Origin: Nostoc sphaeroides | Lineage (GTDB): Bacteria > Cyanobacteriota > Cyanobacteriia > Cyanobacteriales > Nostocaceae | Direction: 5' to 3' | Length of the DNA stretch: 64,000 nucleotides | Assembly (NCBI RefSeq): GCF_003443655.1 | Contig: NZ_CP031941.1 | Coordinates: 5,357,001-5,421,000, forward strand | Shown: positions 1 through 8,879 of the stretch, piece by piece | How positions within the stretch are numbered: position 1 is the stretch's first letter | Layout: each line of letters begins with the position of its first letter | Translations under genes and position numbers: made by a program | The notes under the pieces: model-generated | Told to the model about the DNA's origin: nothing | The model's input: the letters and a program-made list of their open reading frames with translations, nothing else | Database searches by the model: none

Positions 1-144
1 AGGCATTTTGAGCCTCCCCTTTTTTAGGCTTTCAAGAGTAGGTTTTTTGGAATCTCGAAAATAGTTGAGAAAATTTTCAACTATTTAACTAGAAAAAATA
101 GAGATGATTCTGGGCATATAGCAGTTCCACAGTTAATCGTATGA

Positions 145-2853
145 TCAATTTTGCACAGGACTACTAGCCTTCAATTTAGGATAGGCAATGCGTTTGTGAT
201 GAAATTGTTGCCAAACATCTACAAATATCTGGGCAATTTGTGACATTTCTTCTCGTGTTAATCCTGAGTCTACGAGTTGATTGTCTTGCCATTTGGTACG
301 CAGAATATTATTTAACATTGTTAAAGCTTGTTCAGTCGAAACATCTTTAAGCGATCGCTTCCCTCCCAAAGGTTTAGCCGATGCTTCGAGCGATCGCAGC
401 GCCGCTTCACAAGAATCTGCTAACATGACAATTCCGGTTTCCCGTGATTGGGGAATCGGCCCATCGTAGCGAAAATCTGCGTCGTCTACTGTTAAACTTG
501 GATCTGACTGCGCCATTTGCTGGGCTTGATGATGGAAATAGGCAATTAGCATCGTTCCCTGATGCTCTGGAATAAAAGCTTGAATTGCTGTCGGTAAAAG
601 GTGTTTACGCGCCATCACCAACCCTTCAGTTACGTGCTTTTTAATAATTTCTGCACTCTTCCAAGGATCTTTAATCTCTGTATCATGTTTATTCGGCCCC
701 CCCATTTGATTTTCTATAAATCCAAGGGGGTCGTGCATTTTGCCAATATCGTGATATAATGTACCAGCCCTGACTAGTTCAACATTGCATCCTAGTTGTT
801 TGGCAGCAGCTTCAGCAAGGGTAGCCACAAGTAACGTATGTTGAAAAGTTCCGGGAGTCTCTGTAGCAAGTCGTTTTAATAAAGGGCGGTTGGGGTTCGC
901 TAACTCCGCTAAACGGATGGGAGTAACTAAATCAAAAACTTTTTCTAGATAAGGACTCAACCCTAAAGCGACAACACTCCAGCCTAAACCGGATAAAGCA
1001 AACAATCCGGCTTCTCGGAGGACAATATACCAAGTTGAACCAAATGCTTGACCAATTAAGATTTTAACAACTAGATAAATGCCGCCCTGAGTTAAAGCGA
1101 TCGCCACACCCAATAATGCTAATTCCTCACGCGATCGCAATCGTTGCGCTATGTAACTACCTAATATTCCTCCCCCGACACCAGCTAAAAGCGCAGCCTT
1201 GCTGATATCCAAACTAATAGCTAATATCGGCAACAGCAGAAGGGCAACTGTCAAGCCCAAAATGTGGCCGTAGAAGCTTCCCAACAATAAACCAAAAGCA
1301 CTCCAAGTGGTATAAGGCAATCCCATCGTTACCAACCCTGGCACACTCAGAGTTAGCAGTAACACCAACAAGCGATCGCGTTGTCGCAATTCGTAATCAA
1401 TATGCCGTTCTACCCAGACAAAAATGCCAATGGCGATCGCAATAACGCCTGCTAACTTCACCAACTCGTGCCATTTTACCTCCCGGCGAACCAGGTGATA
1501 ATGCTCCAGCACCTTAAAGTTCCATGCAGTAATCTGCGCTCCTTTTCTGACAATCACCTCACCATCCCGTACCTTCACCATCACAGGTGGCACACCAGCA
1601 GCAGCCTTTTGAGCGTTTTCTCTTGTTTGTTCTTCATCTTTTTGCAGATTCGGCTTGAGTACAGCTAACAACAGGTTCTTTGCCAAAGATTCGGCGGATT
1701 CTGGTACAAAGGTCTGCAATTGTAAACTCACCGCATCCTGTAAAATATTTTTTGGCAGTCCTTGTGGGATGCCTTGGGTGAGAATCCGCTCTGCACTCTG
1801 GTGGATTCCCATTTGTGTTGTTTCCCAATCCTCATCTGACAAATCCAAAAGTAGGGATTCTTCGTATACTGCTTCTGGGGTAACAGTCTCTAACTGTAAA
1901 AGTTTGGCATTAGCTTGGGTGTATCTTTGGCGGGCTTGGGAAATTTGGGCAATCACTAAAGACAAGTTTTTCTCAGAAGGTGTGACGCCGTAAGATTCTA
2001 GTTCTGCTACTGCTTGAGTAAAATCAGTGTTTTGAGAAAAATCGACAGGCTTTGTCTTCTGTGGCGTTGGCGCCTGATTGGGTGCGGATGAGGCGACGGT
2101 TCGTCCTGTTGGTTTCTTGTGCTGAATTTTAGTATTTTCTACAGCTACTAGCAGTGCTTGCCATTCCGAGTCAGCACAAGAGCGGAGGTAGCGCTGGGTA
2201 GAGATGGACAAAATTATAGGATCAAAAAAAGGAAAAGCTCCAGCAACGGCGCGAATTTCATTGCCATCATCTAGAAGTTTTTGCAAATTTTCCTTGATTT
2301 GTTCGTTCATTCGCCCATCAACCATCAACACTTGTAAGGATGCTTGACTAACGGCTTGGCGCTGTGATTCGGTTTTTTTCTGATCTTCGATGCTAGCTGT
2401 GTAAGGCGCTGTAATCGTCTGCGGCGCGGGATTTCCGATTTGGATTTGAGTCTGGTTATATAATTTATGTCCAATAACACCAGTGAGAGACACTAAAGCG
2501 ATCGCTAAAATTACCAACGAACGCTGTTCATGCACCCAATTTAAACAGACTGCATAAATAGTACTCTTAGTTTTGACCGATTTTGTTTTTGAGTTGAGCG
2601 CTCTTTCTTGTTTTCGGCGCTCGCTTTTATCGTTGGTTTTTGATAAAAATAGAATTATATTCTTAAGCACAGTCCTTAGAAGTTCCCTTCTCTGGGTTTT
2701 GCTTTTGGGACTTCTCATTAACTTTCCCTTACGGCGTAGTCCTTTGTACTGTCGCCGCCAGTTAGTCAATTGCTGGGTTAAGAACTGCAAAAATTGCTTG
2801 ATTTTCATTATTTCTGCCTGCAATTGCTGACTTTGATGGCTCAAAATAGACAA
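145..2853 (-). CDS. 7TM-HD family phosphohydrolase (PgpH-like)
   Basis: A 902-residue protein with the architecture of the 7TM receptor/HD hydrolase family: a basic N-terminus, one membrane segment near residues 113-135, a long extracytoplasmic 7TMR-HDED region to about residue 450, a block of seven hydrophobic helices (about 460-660) and a C-terminal cytoplasmic HD domain. The HD signature LYHDIGKM lies near residue 697 and further metal ligands follow. Characterised relatives (PgpH) hydrolyse cyclic di-AMP, so a role in c-di-AMP turnover is inferred. An internal ATG at 2808 (MKIKQ) is an alternative start. The gene stands alone, and a CTAG-flanked small element lies upstream. Family assignment is firm; substrate is by homology only. 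Confidence 0.9.
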   Translation of the reverse strand: MSILSHQSQQLQAEIMKIKQFLQFLTQQLTNWRRQYKGLRRKGKLMRSPKSKTQRRELLRTVLKNIILFLSKTNDKSERRKQERALNSKTKSVKTKSTIYAVCLNWVHEQRSLVILAIALVSLTGVIGHKLYNQTQIQIGNPAPQTITAPYTASIEDQKKTESQRQAVSQASLQVLMVDGRMNEQIKENLQKLLDDGNEIRAVAGAFPFFDPIILSISTQRYLRSCADSEWQALLVAVENTKIQHKKPTGRTVASSAPNQAPTPQKTKPVDFSQNTDFTQAVAELESYGVTPSEKNLSLVIAQISQARQRYTQANAKLLQLETVTPEAVYEESLLLDLSDEDWETTQMGIHQSAERILTQGIPQGLPKNILQDAVSLQLQTFVPESAESLAKNLLLAVLKPNLQKDEEQTRENAQKAAAGVPPVMVKVRDGEVIVRKGAQITAWNFKVLEHYHLVRREVKWHELVKLAGVIAIAIGIFVWVERHIDYELRQRDRLLVLLLTLSVPGLVTMGLPYTTWSAFGLLLGSFYGHILGLTVALLLLPILAISLDISKAALLAGVGGGILGSYIAQRLRSREELALLGVAIALTQGGIYLVVKILIGQAFGSTWYIVLREAGLFALSGLGWSVVALGLSPYLEKVFDLVTPIRLAELANPNRPLLKRLATETPGTFQHTLLVATLAEAAAKQLGCNVELVRAGTLYHDIGKMHDPLGFIENQMGGPNKHDTEIKDPWKSAEIIKKHVTEGLVMARKHLLPTAIQAFIPEHQGTMLIAYFHHQAQQMAQSDPSLTVDDADFRYDGPIPQSRETGIVMLADSCEAALRSLEASAKPLGGKRSLKDVSTEQALTMLNNILRTKWQDNQLVDSGLTREEMSQIAQIFVDVWQQFHHKRIAYPKLKASSPVQN

Positions 2854-3265
2854 TCATCAGGGAAGTTTGCTCTGCGGGGGCTGCAATTAGTACTCTGTCA
2901 ATTCAACTTTTTCTCTTCTTTCCTTCTTCCTTCTCTTCTCTACGAGAGGCTGCGCGATCGCGTACTTCGCATCTTTGTCGTTCCTTTCTTTACCCTTCAA
3001 ACTTCGCTTGACAAACTACTAGTAGTCTGTCCCATTAGTTATAAAGGGTTTGTAGTGAGCGATTTATCACTCAAATCAAGGACTAAAGTCCTTACTACGA
3101 ACTTTTATTTATAACCTTTAAGAATTAATGAGACAGACCACTAGGGTGGCAAAGCCCAATTAAAGTTTGATCAGTCCGAAGGTTTGCTGAAAAATTCTAG
3201 TATATAAGTTTTTTAGTTCTTGGCTAAATTAGTAGTCTTCACACCGTTGTTCGGCGAAAATAGGA
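2854..3265. other. intergenic region holding one small inverted-repeat element
   Basis: No convincing gene. The central part, 3019-3144, is a member of the CTAG-flanked element family described separately. The rest is AT-rich sequence between two genes on the minus strand and should contain the promoter of the 7TM-HD gene. Confidence 0.6.
3019..3144. mobile_element. MITE-like element, CTAG-flanked family (copy 1)
   Basis: Terminal inverted repeats TAGTCTGTCCCATTA and, on the opposite strand, TGGTCTGTCTCATTA bound the element, and CTAG lies at both ends (3019-3022 and 3141-3144). The core carries a hairpin of the form AAGGACTAAAGTCCTT. Nearly the same core is found at 26316-26438; copies at 58660-58770 and, truncated, 37426-37505 carry a different core. 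It contains no ORF. A fixed 4-bp CTAG target resembles the YTAG target known for the IS701 family, so mobilisation by such a transposase is inferred. Confidence 0.7.
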
Positions 3266-4210
3266 TTAACGCGACCGAATAACACGAGGGGCTGCGTAAA
3301 CTGAAAGCAAAGCCACCTCACATCCCTCCTCTGTTAACTCCCTTGGATTTAAGGCAATATCATACACTCCTGACCACACCGCCACAAATGCATCAATTAA
3401 TTTTAACATTTGGGAAAAGCTAGTTAGTCCCCATATTGGAGAATTCCTTTGCAAGAGCAAGACTTGCCAATTTACAGGAATTGAGCCTATACCGTTATAT
3501 GCTCCTGATAAAGCACCAGTAATTGCACCTGTAGCCTGTAAGCTTAAAGGCGTAGCATCTTGCACTTTAGAATTGCTATTGTAAGTAGCCCGCAAAACTG
3601 CCAGACGAAAGTCTTCCAAGGTACTCAAAAAGCAGTAAAATGCCATAGCTATAATGTTACTGAGTTGTTCTTCTCTAGCAAACTCAGCTTGCGCCCTTGA
3701 CAATCCCGCCCCTTGCTCTAATAAATTCTGAACTGTTAATAATTTTTTTGGTATTGATGTCGGTGTTTCTTGGAGAAAAGAAATTGTTTGTGGGATGAGG
3801 GTTAAAGGGTTGAGTTTTTCAGTTAAAGCAAGAGCGATCGCATATCCTACTGCTAGTGTTCCATCCCTTACTATTGGGTCATCCTCCCAGATTTTTAGGA
3901 CATGCAGCAAGTTATGTCGAAGCTTAATTGGATTTTCGTGAAAAAAAAGTGCTATTGGTACTGTCGCAAGAATTATTTTTATCGATATGTCATCAGTTGC
4001 TGCTAAATCAAGAGATTCTTGTTGCTGACGCCCTATCCAATCATCTAAATCTAATCTACCCAACGCAATCAAACTCTGAGTACCCAGAACCGCCATTCTG
4101 CCAAAATCTGGGTAACTCTGAAACTGTATTTTACCACGAGAAGTTAAACTTTCCCCCAGAAATGCTCCGAGTAAAGTACCTTTAAAGCGACTTATAGGAG
4201 AGTAACGCAT
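3266..4210 (-). CDS. ADP-ribosylglycohydrolase-like protein, degenerate active site
   Basis: A 314-residue protein resembling the all-helical ADP-ribosylglycohydrolase fold: an N-terminal segment FKGTLLGAFLGESLTS and a C-terminal segment TGAITGALSGAYNGIGSIP that matches the family's GALAGAxxGxxxIPxxW element. The acidic motifs that bind magnesium in active enzymes (GDALG and TDDT near the N-terminus, GGDTDT just before the C-terminal helix) are absent or altered: GESLT replaces GDALG and no DTD precedes TGAITGAL. A non-catalytic or divergent role is inferred. The neighbouring aroQ is co-oriented but more than 170 bp upstream, so an operon is unlikely. Confidence 0.65.
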   Translation of the reverse strand: MRYSPISRFKGTLLGAFLGESLTSRGKIQFQSYPDFGRMAVLGTQSLIALGRLDLDDWIGRQQQESLDLAATDDISIKIILATVPIALFFHENPIKLRHNLLHVLKIWEDDPIVRDGTLAVGYAIALALTEKLNPLTLIPQTISFLQETPTSIPKKLLTVQNLLEQGAGLSRAQAEFAREEQLSNIIAMAFYCFLSTLEDFRLAVLRATYNSNSKVQDATPLSLQATGAITGALSGAYNGIGSIPVNWQVLLLQRNSPIWGLTSFSQMLKLIDAFVAVWSGVYDIALNPRELTEEGCEVALLSVYAAPRVIRSR

Positions 4211-4301
4211 AAAGTATGTAGTTAAAAGTGAGGAGTGAGGAGTGAGGAGTTAATGAAATATTGCTAATTCCTAACTTTACTACCAACTACCAATTCCTAA
4301 C

Positions 4302-4426
4302 TCTTGTACAGACGCGATTAATCGCGTCTCTCTTGTACGATTAATCGCGCCTCTCTTGTACGATTAATCGCGCCTCTCTTGTACGATTAATCGCGTCTCT
4401 CTTGTACGATTAATCGCGCCTCTCTT
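4302..4426. repeat. 23-bp tandem repeat containing a GATTAATC palindrome
   Basis: About five near-identical units of roughly 23 bp, each with TGTACGATTAATCGCG followed by a TCTCT stretch. The first unit extends into the common dispersed palindrome AGACGCGATTAATCGCGTCT. The array runs into the 3' end of aroQ and encodes its last residues. Confidence 0.85.
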
Positions 4427-4875
4427 AAATGATTCACCAAAGCTTGTAAGCCCAACAAGTAACTTTGTCCGCCAAAACCACTTATTTGCCCGATCGCTAC
4501 TGGGGCGATATATGAATGATGGCGAAAATCTTCCCGACGGTAAATATTACTCAGATGTACTTCTACAGTGGGCAAGTTAACAGCCGCGATCGCATCTCGC
4601 AATGCCACACTTGTGTGGGTATATGCCCCTGCATTAATCAAAATCCCGTGATGTTGTCCTAATGCGGCATGAATAGTATCTACCAAAATTCCTTCATGAT
4701 TTGACTGCACAGAAAAAACTTTCGCCTGTAACTTGAATCCCTCTTCATCTAACAGGCGGTTAATTTCAGCTAGAGTCAGCGCACCATAAATTCCTGGTTC
4801 TCGCTGTCCTAGCAAATTTAAGTTTGGCCCATGCAGTGCCAGAATGCTTAAGGGTTGCAACGTCGAGTTCAGCAC
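4387..4875 (-). CDS. aroQ: type II 3-dehydroquinate dehydratase
   Basis: Third step of the shikimate pathway: dehydration of 3-dehydroquinate to 3-dehydroshikimate. The 162-residue protein has the type II signature HGPNLNLLGQREPGIYG near residue 14 (including the catalytic tyrosine and arginine), the SNHEG motif near residue 60, the VHLSNIYRRE block and a GQISGFG segment near the C-terminus. All catalytic residues look intact. The family usually ends near residue 150; here the last ten residues (LIVQERRD and the stop) are encoded by a tandem repeat. A 46-residue ORF ends 7 bp upstream of the ATG, which suggests translational coupling. Confidence 0.95.
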   Translation of the reverse strand: MLNSTLQPLSILALHGPNLNLLGQREPGIYGALTLAEINRLLDEEGFKLQAKVFSVQSNHEGILVDTIHAALGQHHGILINAGAYTHTSVALRDAIAAVNLPTVEVHLSNIYRREDFRHHSYIAPVAIGQISGFGGQSYLLGLQALVNHLREARLIVQERRD

Positions 4876-4882
4876 TTTGAGA

Positions 4883-5023
4883 TTAGTGGCGACGACGCGA
4901 GCGATCGTTTACAGGAATCGGAATCAGTTCCGGTTCCGGTTCTGCCTCTGGCCCTAACAGGCTCTCAATTAGCCTCCGTGCTAATTCCTTAACCTTTTCC
5001 AGCACCTTTTCTATATAGTCCAT
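4883..5023 (-). CDS. 46-residue small protein upstream of aroQ
   Basis: A short ORF on the same strand as aroQ. It starts MDYIEKVLEKVKELARRLIE, which forms an amphipathic helix, followed by a glutamate/proline stretch (PEAEPEPELIPIP) and a basic end (DRSRRRH). An AGGAG sequence lies about 11 bases upstream of the ATG. Its stop is 7 bp before the aroQ start, so the pair is probably co-translated. I do not recognise a function. Coding is supported by the RBS, the spacing and the protein-like composition, not by any search. Confidence 0.6.
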   Translation of the reverse strand: MDYIEKVLEKVKELARRLIESLLGPEAEPEPELIPIPVNDRSRRRH

Positions 5024-5440
5024 GAACTGACGGCTCCTGAGATACTACCTCAATTTTTGATTAACAGGTACGCAGAAATTGGCATATTTTCGCACCTCTG
5101 GCTTCCAACCGGGCTGATACACAATCCCGTGTTTGGGACATAAGCCACTTCTAAAATTTGGCGTTGTGTTTTCCCTTACTTTTTAGAGTATCACACTTGC
5201 ACCTACTGAACTGCATCCTATCAAGGATGGATATCAAGGGTCAAGAGTTAGGGATCGGACTTTGGACTCTTGATTAGGAATTTTAGATTTTAGATTTTGG
5301 ATTTTAGATTTATTTCGCTTACGAGGGGCAGGGCATAAACCCCAAAATTCTTTTAATCCAAAATCTTTCGACTGAGCAAAGTCGAAGTCCAAAATCCTTC
5401 GACTGAGCGAAGTCGAAGTCCAAAATTAGCTGACTTGCAA
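5024..5440. other. intergenic region with short repeats and a possible gene remnant
   Basis: At 5250-5430 there are repeats of the type TTTAGATTTTGGATTT and two copies of a CTTCGACTGAGC/AAGTCGAAG inverted repeat. At about 5046-5175, minus strand, one frame reads protein-like residues (SGLCPKHGIVYQPGWKPEVR and onwards to a TAG) but has no normal start codon and is closed upstream by a TAA. I treat it as a possible remnant only. Confidence 0.5.
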
Positions 5441-8089
5441 TTAACCTTCTGTGCCCTTTTTTTTCGTAGAGGTTGTTGACTTAGCAGTTGACTTAGATTT
5501 GGTACTCGTTGATTTAGTCGTTTTGCGAGTCGATTTCGCTGTTGATGCTTTAGCTGACAACAAGTTCAGCGCCTCAGCCAAGGTGACATTTTCTACCGTT
5601 TGACCTTCTGGGATACTCACATTAGTTTTGCCATGCTTAATGTAAGGGCCATAGGGGCCATCGTAGATGTTAATTGTTTCTTCATCATCTGGATGTGTAC
5701 CCAATTCGCGTAAAGCTGCCTTGGACTTACTGTTTGTAGAACTGCGTCCTTTTTTGGGTTCAGACAATAATTCCAATGCACGTTCTAAGGTAATTGTCAA
5801 TACATTGTCAGCAGCTTTTAGAGAACGGTAGTCTTTCCCCTCCTTACCTTGGTCATGAACCACATAAGGGCCAAAGCGCCCCAAACTTGCTTGGATTTTG
5901 CCGCCAGTGACTGGGTGAACTCCTAATGTTCGGGGTAGTGCCAACAGACCAACAGCCATTTCCAGGGTAACGGTTTCGGGGGTGACACCTTTAAGTAGGG
6001 AGGCTTGTTTCGGTTTGGGGTTTTCGTCGGTTTTATCACCCAATTGGACATAAGGCCCATAAGCCCCAATTTTCACATAAATCGGTTCGCCAGTTTCGGG
6101 ATGCCGACCTACCTGATCGGGGCCTGTGATTTTTTGTCGCAGCAATACTTCTACCTGTTTAGGGTCGAGGTCGGCTGGTGTCAAGTCTTTGGGAATTGAG
6201 GCGGTAATAACCCCCTCACCATTTTCGACCTCAATGTAGGGGCCATATTTCCCAATGCGGACTTTGGCATCTAGATTCTCCAGTTCTACAGTCCTAGCTT
6301 TGGTGGCATCAATTTGACTTTCCCGTTCTTTTACCAGGGTTTCCAGCCCTTTCTCTCCCAGATAGAATTGCTGCAAGTAGGGTAGCCATTTTGCTTCACC
6401 TGTGGCAATGTCATCAAGGGTTTGCTCCATCTTCGAGGTGAAACTGGGATCAACGATGTCTGGGAAATGTTTTTCCAGTAAGTCGGTGACGGCGAAAGCG
6501 GTGAAGGTAGGAATAAGAGCGTTACTCACCAAATGGGCATAACCCTTGTCGATGATCGTGCCAATGATGCTGGCGTAGGTACTGGGACGACCGATACCTT
6601 CGCTTTCTAAAGTTTTTACTAAAGTTGCTTCGGTGTACCTAGCTGGCGGTTGGGTTTCGTGCCCAACTGCTTCTAGCTCTGTACAATTCGGATGATCTCC
6701 TACTTTCAGATTCGGCAAAATCACTTCTTGGTCTTCTAGTGCTGCTTCTGGGTCGTCTGAACCTTCGACGTAGGCGCGTAAGTATCCGGGAAATTCAATC
6801 CGTTTGCCAGAAGAACGGAATCCAGCATCCTCGACTTGCAATTGCACGGTAATTTGAGTTTGGCGAGAATCAGCCATTTGACAAGCAACAGTCCGCTTCC
6901 AAATCAAATCGTAGACAGCAAGTTCTCGACCGCCCAAAGCAGTTTCTTGGGGAGTGCGGAAGGTGCTACCTGCTGGACGAATTGCTTCGTGCGCCTCTTG
7001 TGCGCCTTTGGATTTGGTGGTGTATTGCCGGGGTTGGGGACTGAGGTATTGTTGACCGTAAAGCTTTTCTACACAACTCCGAGCAGCTGCGATCGCTTGA
7101 TCTGACAAATGTACCGAATCTGTCCGCATATAGGTAATATACCCCTGCTCGTACAAATTCTGGGCAACCCGCATTGTGTCACGGGCTGAGAGGCGTAATT
7201 TCCGGTTAGATTCTTGTTGCAACGTCGAAGTGGTGAACGGTGGCGACGGTTTGCGCGTCACTGGGCGTTCCTCCATATCGGTAACACTCCAGGTTTTCCC
7301 AGTTAGGCGTTCCTTAAGCGCTACAGCTTGGTCTTCGTTTAGTAACAAGACATTGCGACCTGCGGTAATTTGTCCGGTCGTTGCGTCAAAATCGCTGCCG
7401 TTAGCGATTTTGGTTCCTGCCAATGTTACCAACTGGGCACCAAAGGGGGTTTTTTCCTTTGACAAACTAGCTTTCAAATCCCAGTATGTACCCTCATGGA
7501 AAGCGCGACGTTGGCGTTCCCTAGTGACTAAAAGCCGCACAGCTACAGATTGCACTCGTCCAGCAGATAATCCCCAGGCGATTTTTTTCCATAGCAAGGG
7601 AGACAGGGTATAACCCACCAGTCGATCTAAAATCCGCCGCGTTTCTTGGGCGCGAACCAACTGCTCATCAATATTGCGGCAGTTCTTCAGAGCTTTTTTG
7701 ATCGCTTCTTGGGTGATTTCGTGAAACACCATCCGCTTAGTCGGAACTTTCGGCTTCAGTAATTGGTATAAATGCCAACTAATACTTTCACCTTCCCGGT
7801 CTTCGTCCGTTGCCAGAATCAGTTCATCTACATCCTTGAGGGCTTCTTTAAGCTGGGTGACAATTTTCTTTTTGTCTTTCGGGACAACATATACCGGTTC
7901 AAAGTCGGCGTCCACATTTACCCCTAGCTGCGCCCATGATTCCCCTTTGACGGCAGCAGGAATTTCACTAGCCGACTGGGGTAGGTCACGTACATGACCC
8001 ATAGACGCCTCCACCCGATAGCCTGCTGGCAGGTAGTTGCGAATGGTACGAGCTTTGGTTGGAGATTCGACAATGACGAGAGTTGACAT
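5441..8089 (-). CDS. topA: DNA topoisomerase I
   Basis: Type IA topoisomerase, 882 residues, which relaxes negative supercoils by single-strand passage. The N-terminal Toprim domain begins LVIVESPTKARTI and includes ATDEDREGE near residue 110. The active-site tyrosine is in GYITYMRTDSVHLS near residue 320. After about residue 570 come several C-terminal repeats of the form G(R/K)(F/Y)GPYV/I without the zinc-finger cysteines of the E. coli enzyme, which is common in cyanobacteria. The tail is a low-complexity Lys/Ser/Thr segment of about 35 residues, probably for DNA contact. The start ATG has no competitor, and length and motifs indicate an intact enzyme. Confidence 0.97.
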   Translation of the reverse strand: MSTLVIVESPTKARTIRNYLPAGYRVEASMGHVRDLPQSASEIPAAVKGESWAQLGVNVDADFEPVYVVPKDKKKIVTQLKEALKDVDELILATDEDREGESISWHLYQLLKPKVPTKRMVFHEITQEAIKKALKNCRNIDEQLVRAQETRRILDRLVGYTLSPLLWKKIAWGLSAGRVQSVAVRLLVTRERQRRAFHEGTYWDLKASLSKEKTPFGAQLVTLAGTKIANGSDFDATTGQITAGRNVLLLNEDQAVALKERLTGKTWSVTDMEERPVTRKPSPPFTTSTLQQESNRKLRLSARDTMRVAQNLYEQGYITYMRTDSVHLSDQAIAAARSCVEKLYGQQYLSPQPRQYTTKSKGAQEAHEAIRPAGSTFRTPQETALGGRELAVYDLIWKRTVACQMADSRQTQITVQLQVEDAGFRSSGKRIEFPGYLRAYVEGSDDPEAALEDQEVILPNLKVGDHPNCTELEAVGHETQPPARYTEATLVKTLESEGIGRPSTYASIIGTIIDKGYAHLVSNALIPTFTAFAVTDLLEKHFPDIVDPSFTSKMEQTLDDIATGEAKWLPYLQQFYLGEKGLETLVKERESQIDATKARTVELENLDAKVRIGKYGPYIEVENGEGVITASIPKDLTPADLDPKQVEVLLRQKITGPDQVGRHPETGEPIYVKIGAYGPYVQLGDKTDENPKPKQASLLKGVTPETVTLEMAVGLLALPRTLGVHPVTGGKIQASLGRFGPYVVHDQGKEGKDYRSLKAADNVLTITLERALELLSEPKKGRSSTNSKSKAALRELGTHPDDEETINIYDGPYGPYIKHGKTNVSIPEGQTVENVTLAEALNLLSAKASTAKSTRKTTKSTSTKSKSTAKSTTSTKKKGTEG

Positions 8090-8585
8090 GGAAATTTCAA
8101 TAAAAAGAAGAGCTACTAAGCTAAACAGTCAAATTGAGTTAATTTTTGCAAATTGTCAAGATAAAAGGTCACGCTTAGGACAGTGATTTAATCCTCACAT
8201 AAACTGCCTGCTTGGGAGAAAATCTGCTGAACTTATGGCCCAGTCTGTCCCAGAGGTTAGGGGAGGGAAACGCTGGGTGTGAATTTCCAGCTATTTCAAT
8301 CTTTAACTTATCTAACGCATAATTGGCGACTACAGTTTTCAAAATATCATTGGGCATGGGGAATGGGGAGTGGGGAGTGGGGAGTGGGGGATGAGGGAGA
8401 TGAGGGAGTGAGGGAGTGAGGGAGTGAGGAACAAATGACAAATGACAAATGACAAATGCCCAATACTTCGACTTCGCTCAGTACAAGTGCCCAATGCCCA
8501 ATTTTTAAGAGCTTGTGCCAAGATTAAACTAAACTTGAGAGCAAAAGCGAAGTGGGGTTTGTACCCATGCCAGGAAAGCAAAACT
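8090..8585. other. intergenic region with low-complexity repeats
   Basis: No convincing gene. At 8356-8430 there are tandem GGGGAGT and GAGGGAGT units, at 8432-8458 four CAAATGA units, and at 8464-8495 the dispersed motif ACTTCGACTTCGCTCAGTAC, which also occurs inside menD near 62490. ORFs here are repeat translations rich in Pro/His/Ser. Confidence 0.7.
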
Positions 8586-8879
8586 ATGAAACCGATTCGC
8601 CAAGGTGATGTAATCTTACTGCCTGTGCAGCAAATTGAAGGACAAAAAATACCTCACTTAACTTTGGCAGAAGGCGAAGTTACAGGGCATAAGCATCGCA
8701 TTACTGAGGGGAACGCAGAATTATACGAAAAAGATAGCACACTCTATTTGCGTGTGTTTTCAGAGTTGGCATTGCTTGCCCATGAGGAGCATAAAGCTAT
8801 TTCTATTCCCCAAGGTGACTGGATGGTGAAAATTCAACGGGAATACGAGCCTGAAGGTTGGCGTTATGTCGCTGATTGA
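8586..8879 (+). CDS. conserved hypothetical protein paired with a DUF6745 gene
   Basis: A 97-residue protein starting MKPIRQGDVILLPVQQIEG and ending EPEGWRYVAD. The frame stays open far upstream, but that part is repeat-derived; the ATG at 8586 begins the protein-like sequence and matches the composition of the rest. Features are a short beta-rich protein with GHKHRI and a C-terminal QREYEPEGWRYV segment. Its last 14 bp overlap the start of the DUF6745 gene, so the two are surely translated together. I do not recognise a biochemical function. Confidence 0.75.
   Translation: MKPIRQGDVILLPVQQIEGQKIPHLTLAEGEVTGHKHRITEGNAELYEKDSTLYLRVFSELALLAHEEHKAISIPQGDWMVKIQREYEPEGWRYVAD

Noticed and set aside
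8175..8581. Frames rich in Pro/His/Ser between topA and the 97-residue gene
   Set aside because: Translations of GGGGAGT/GAGGGAGT low-complexity repeats.
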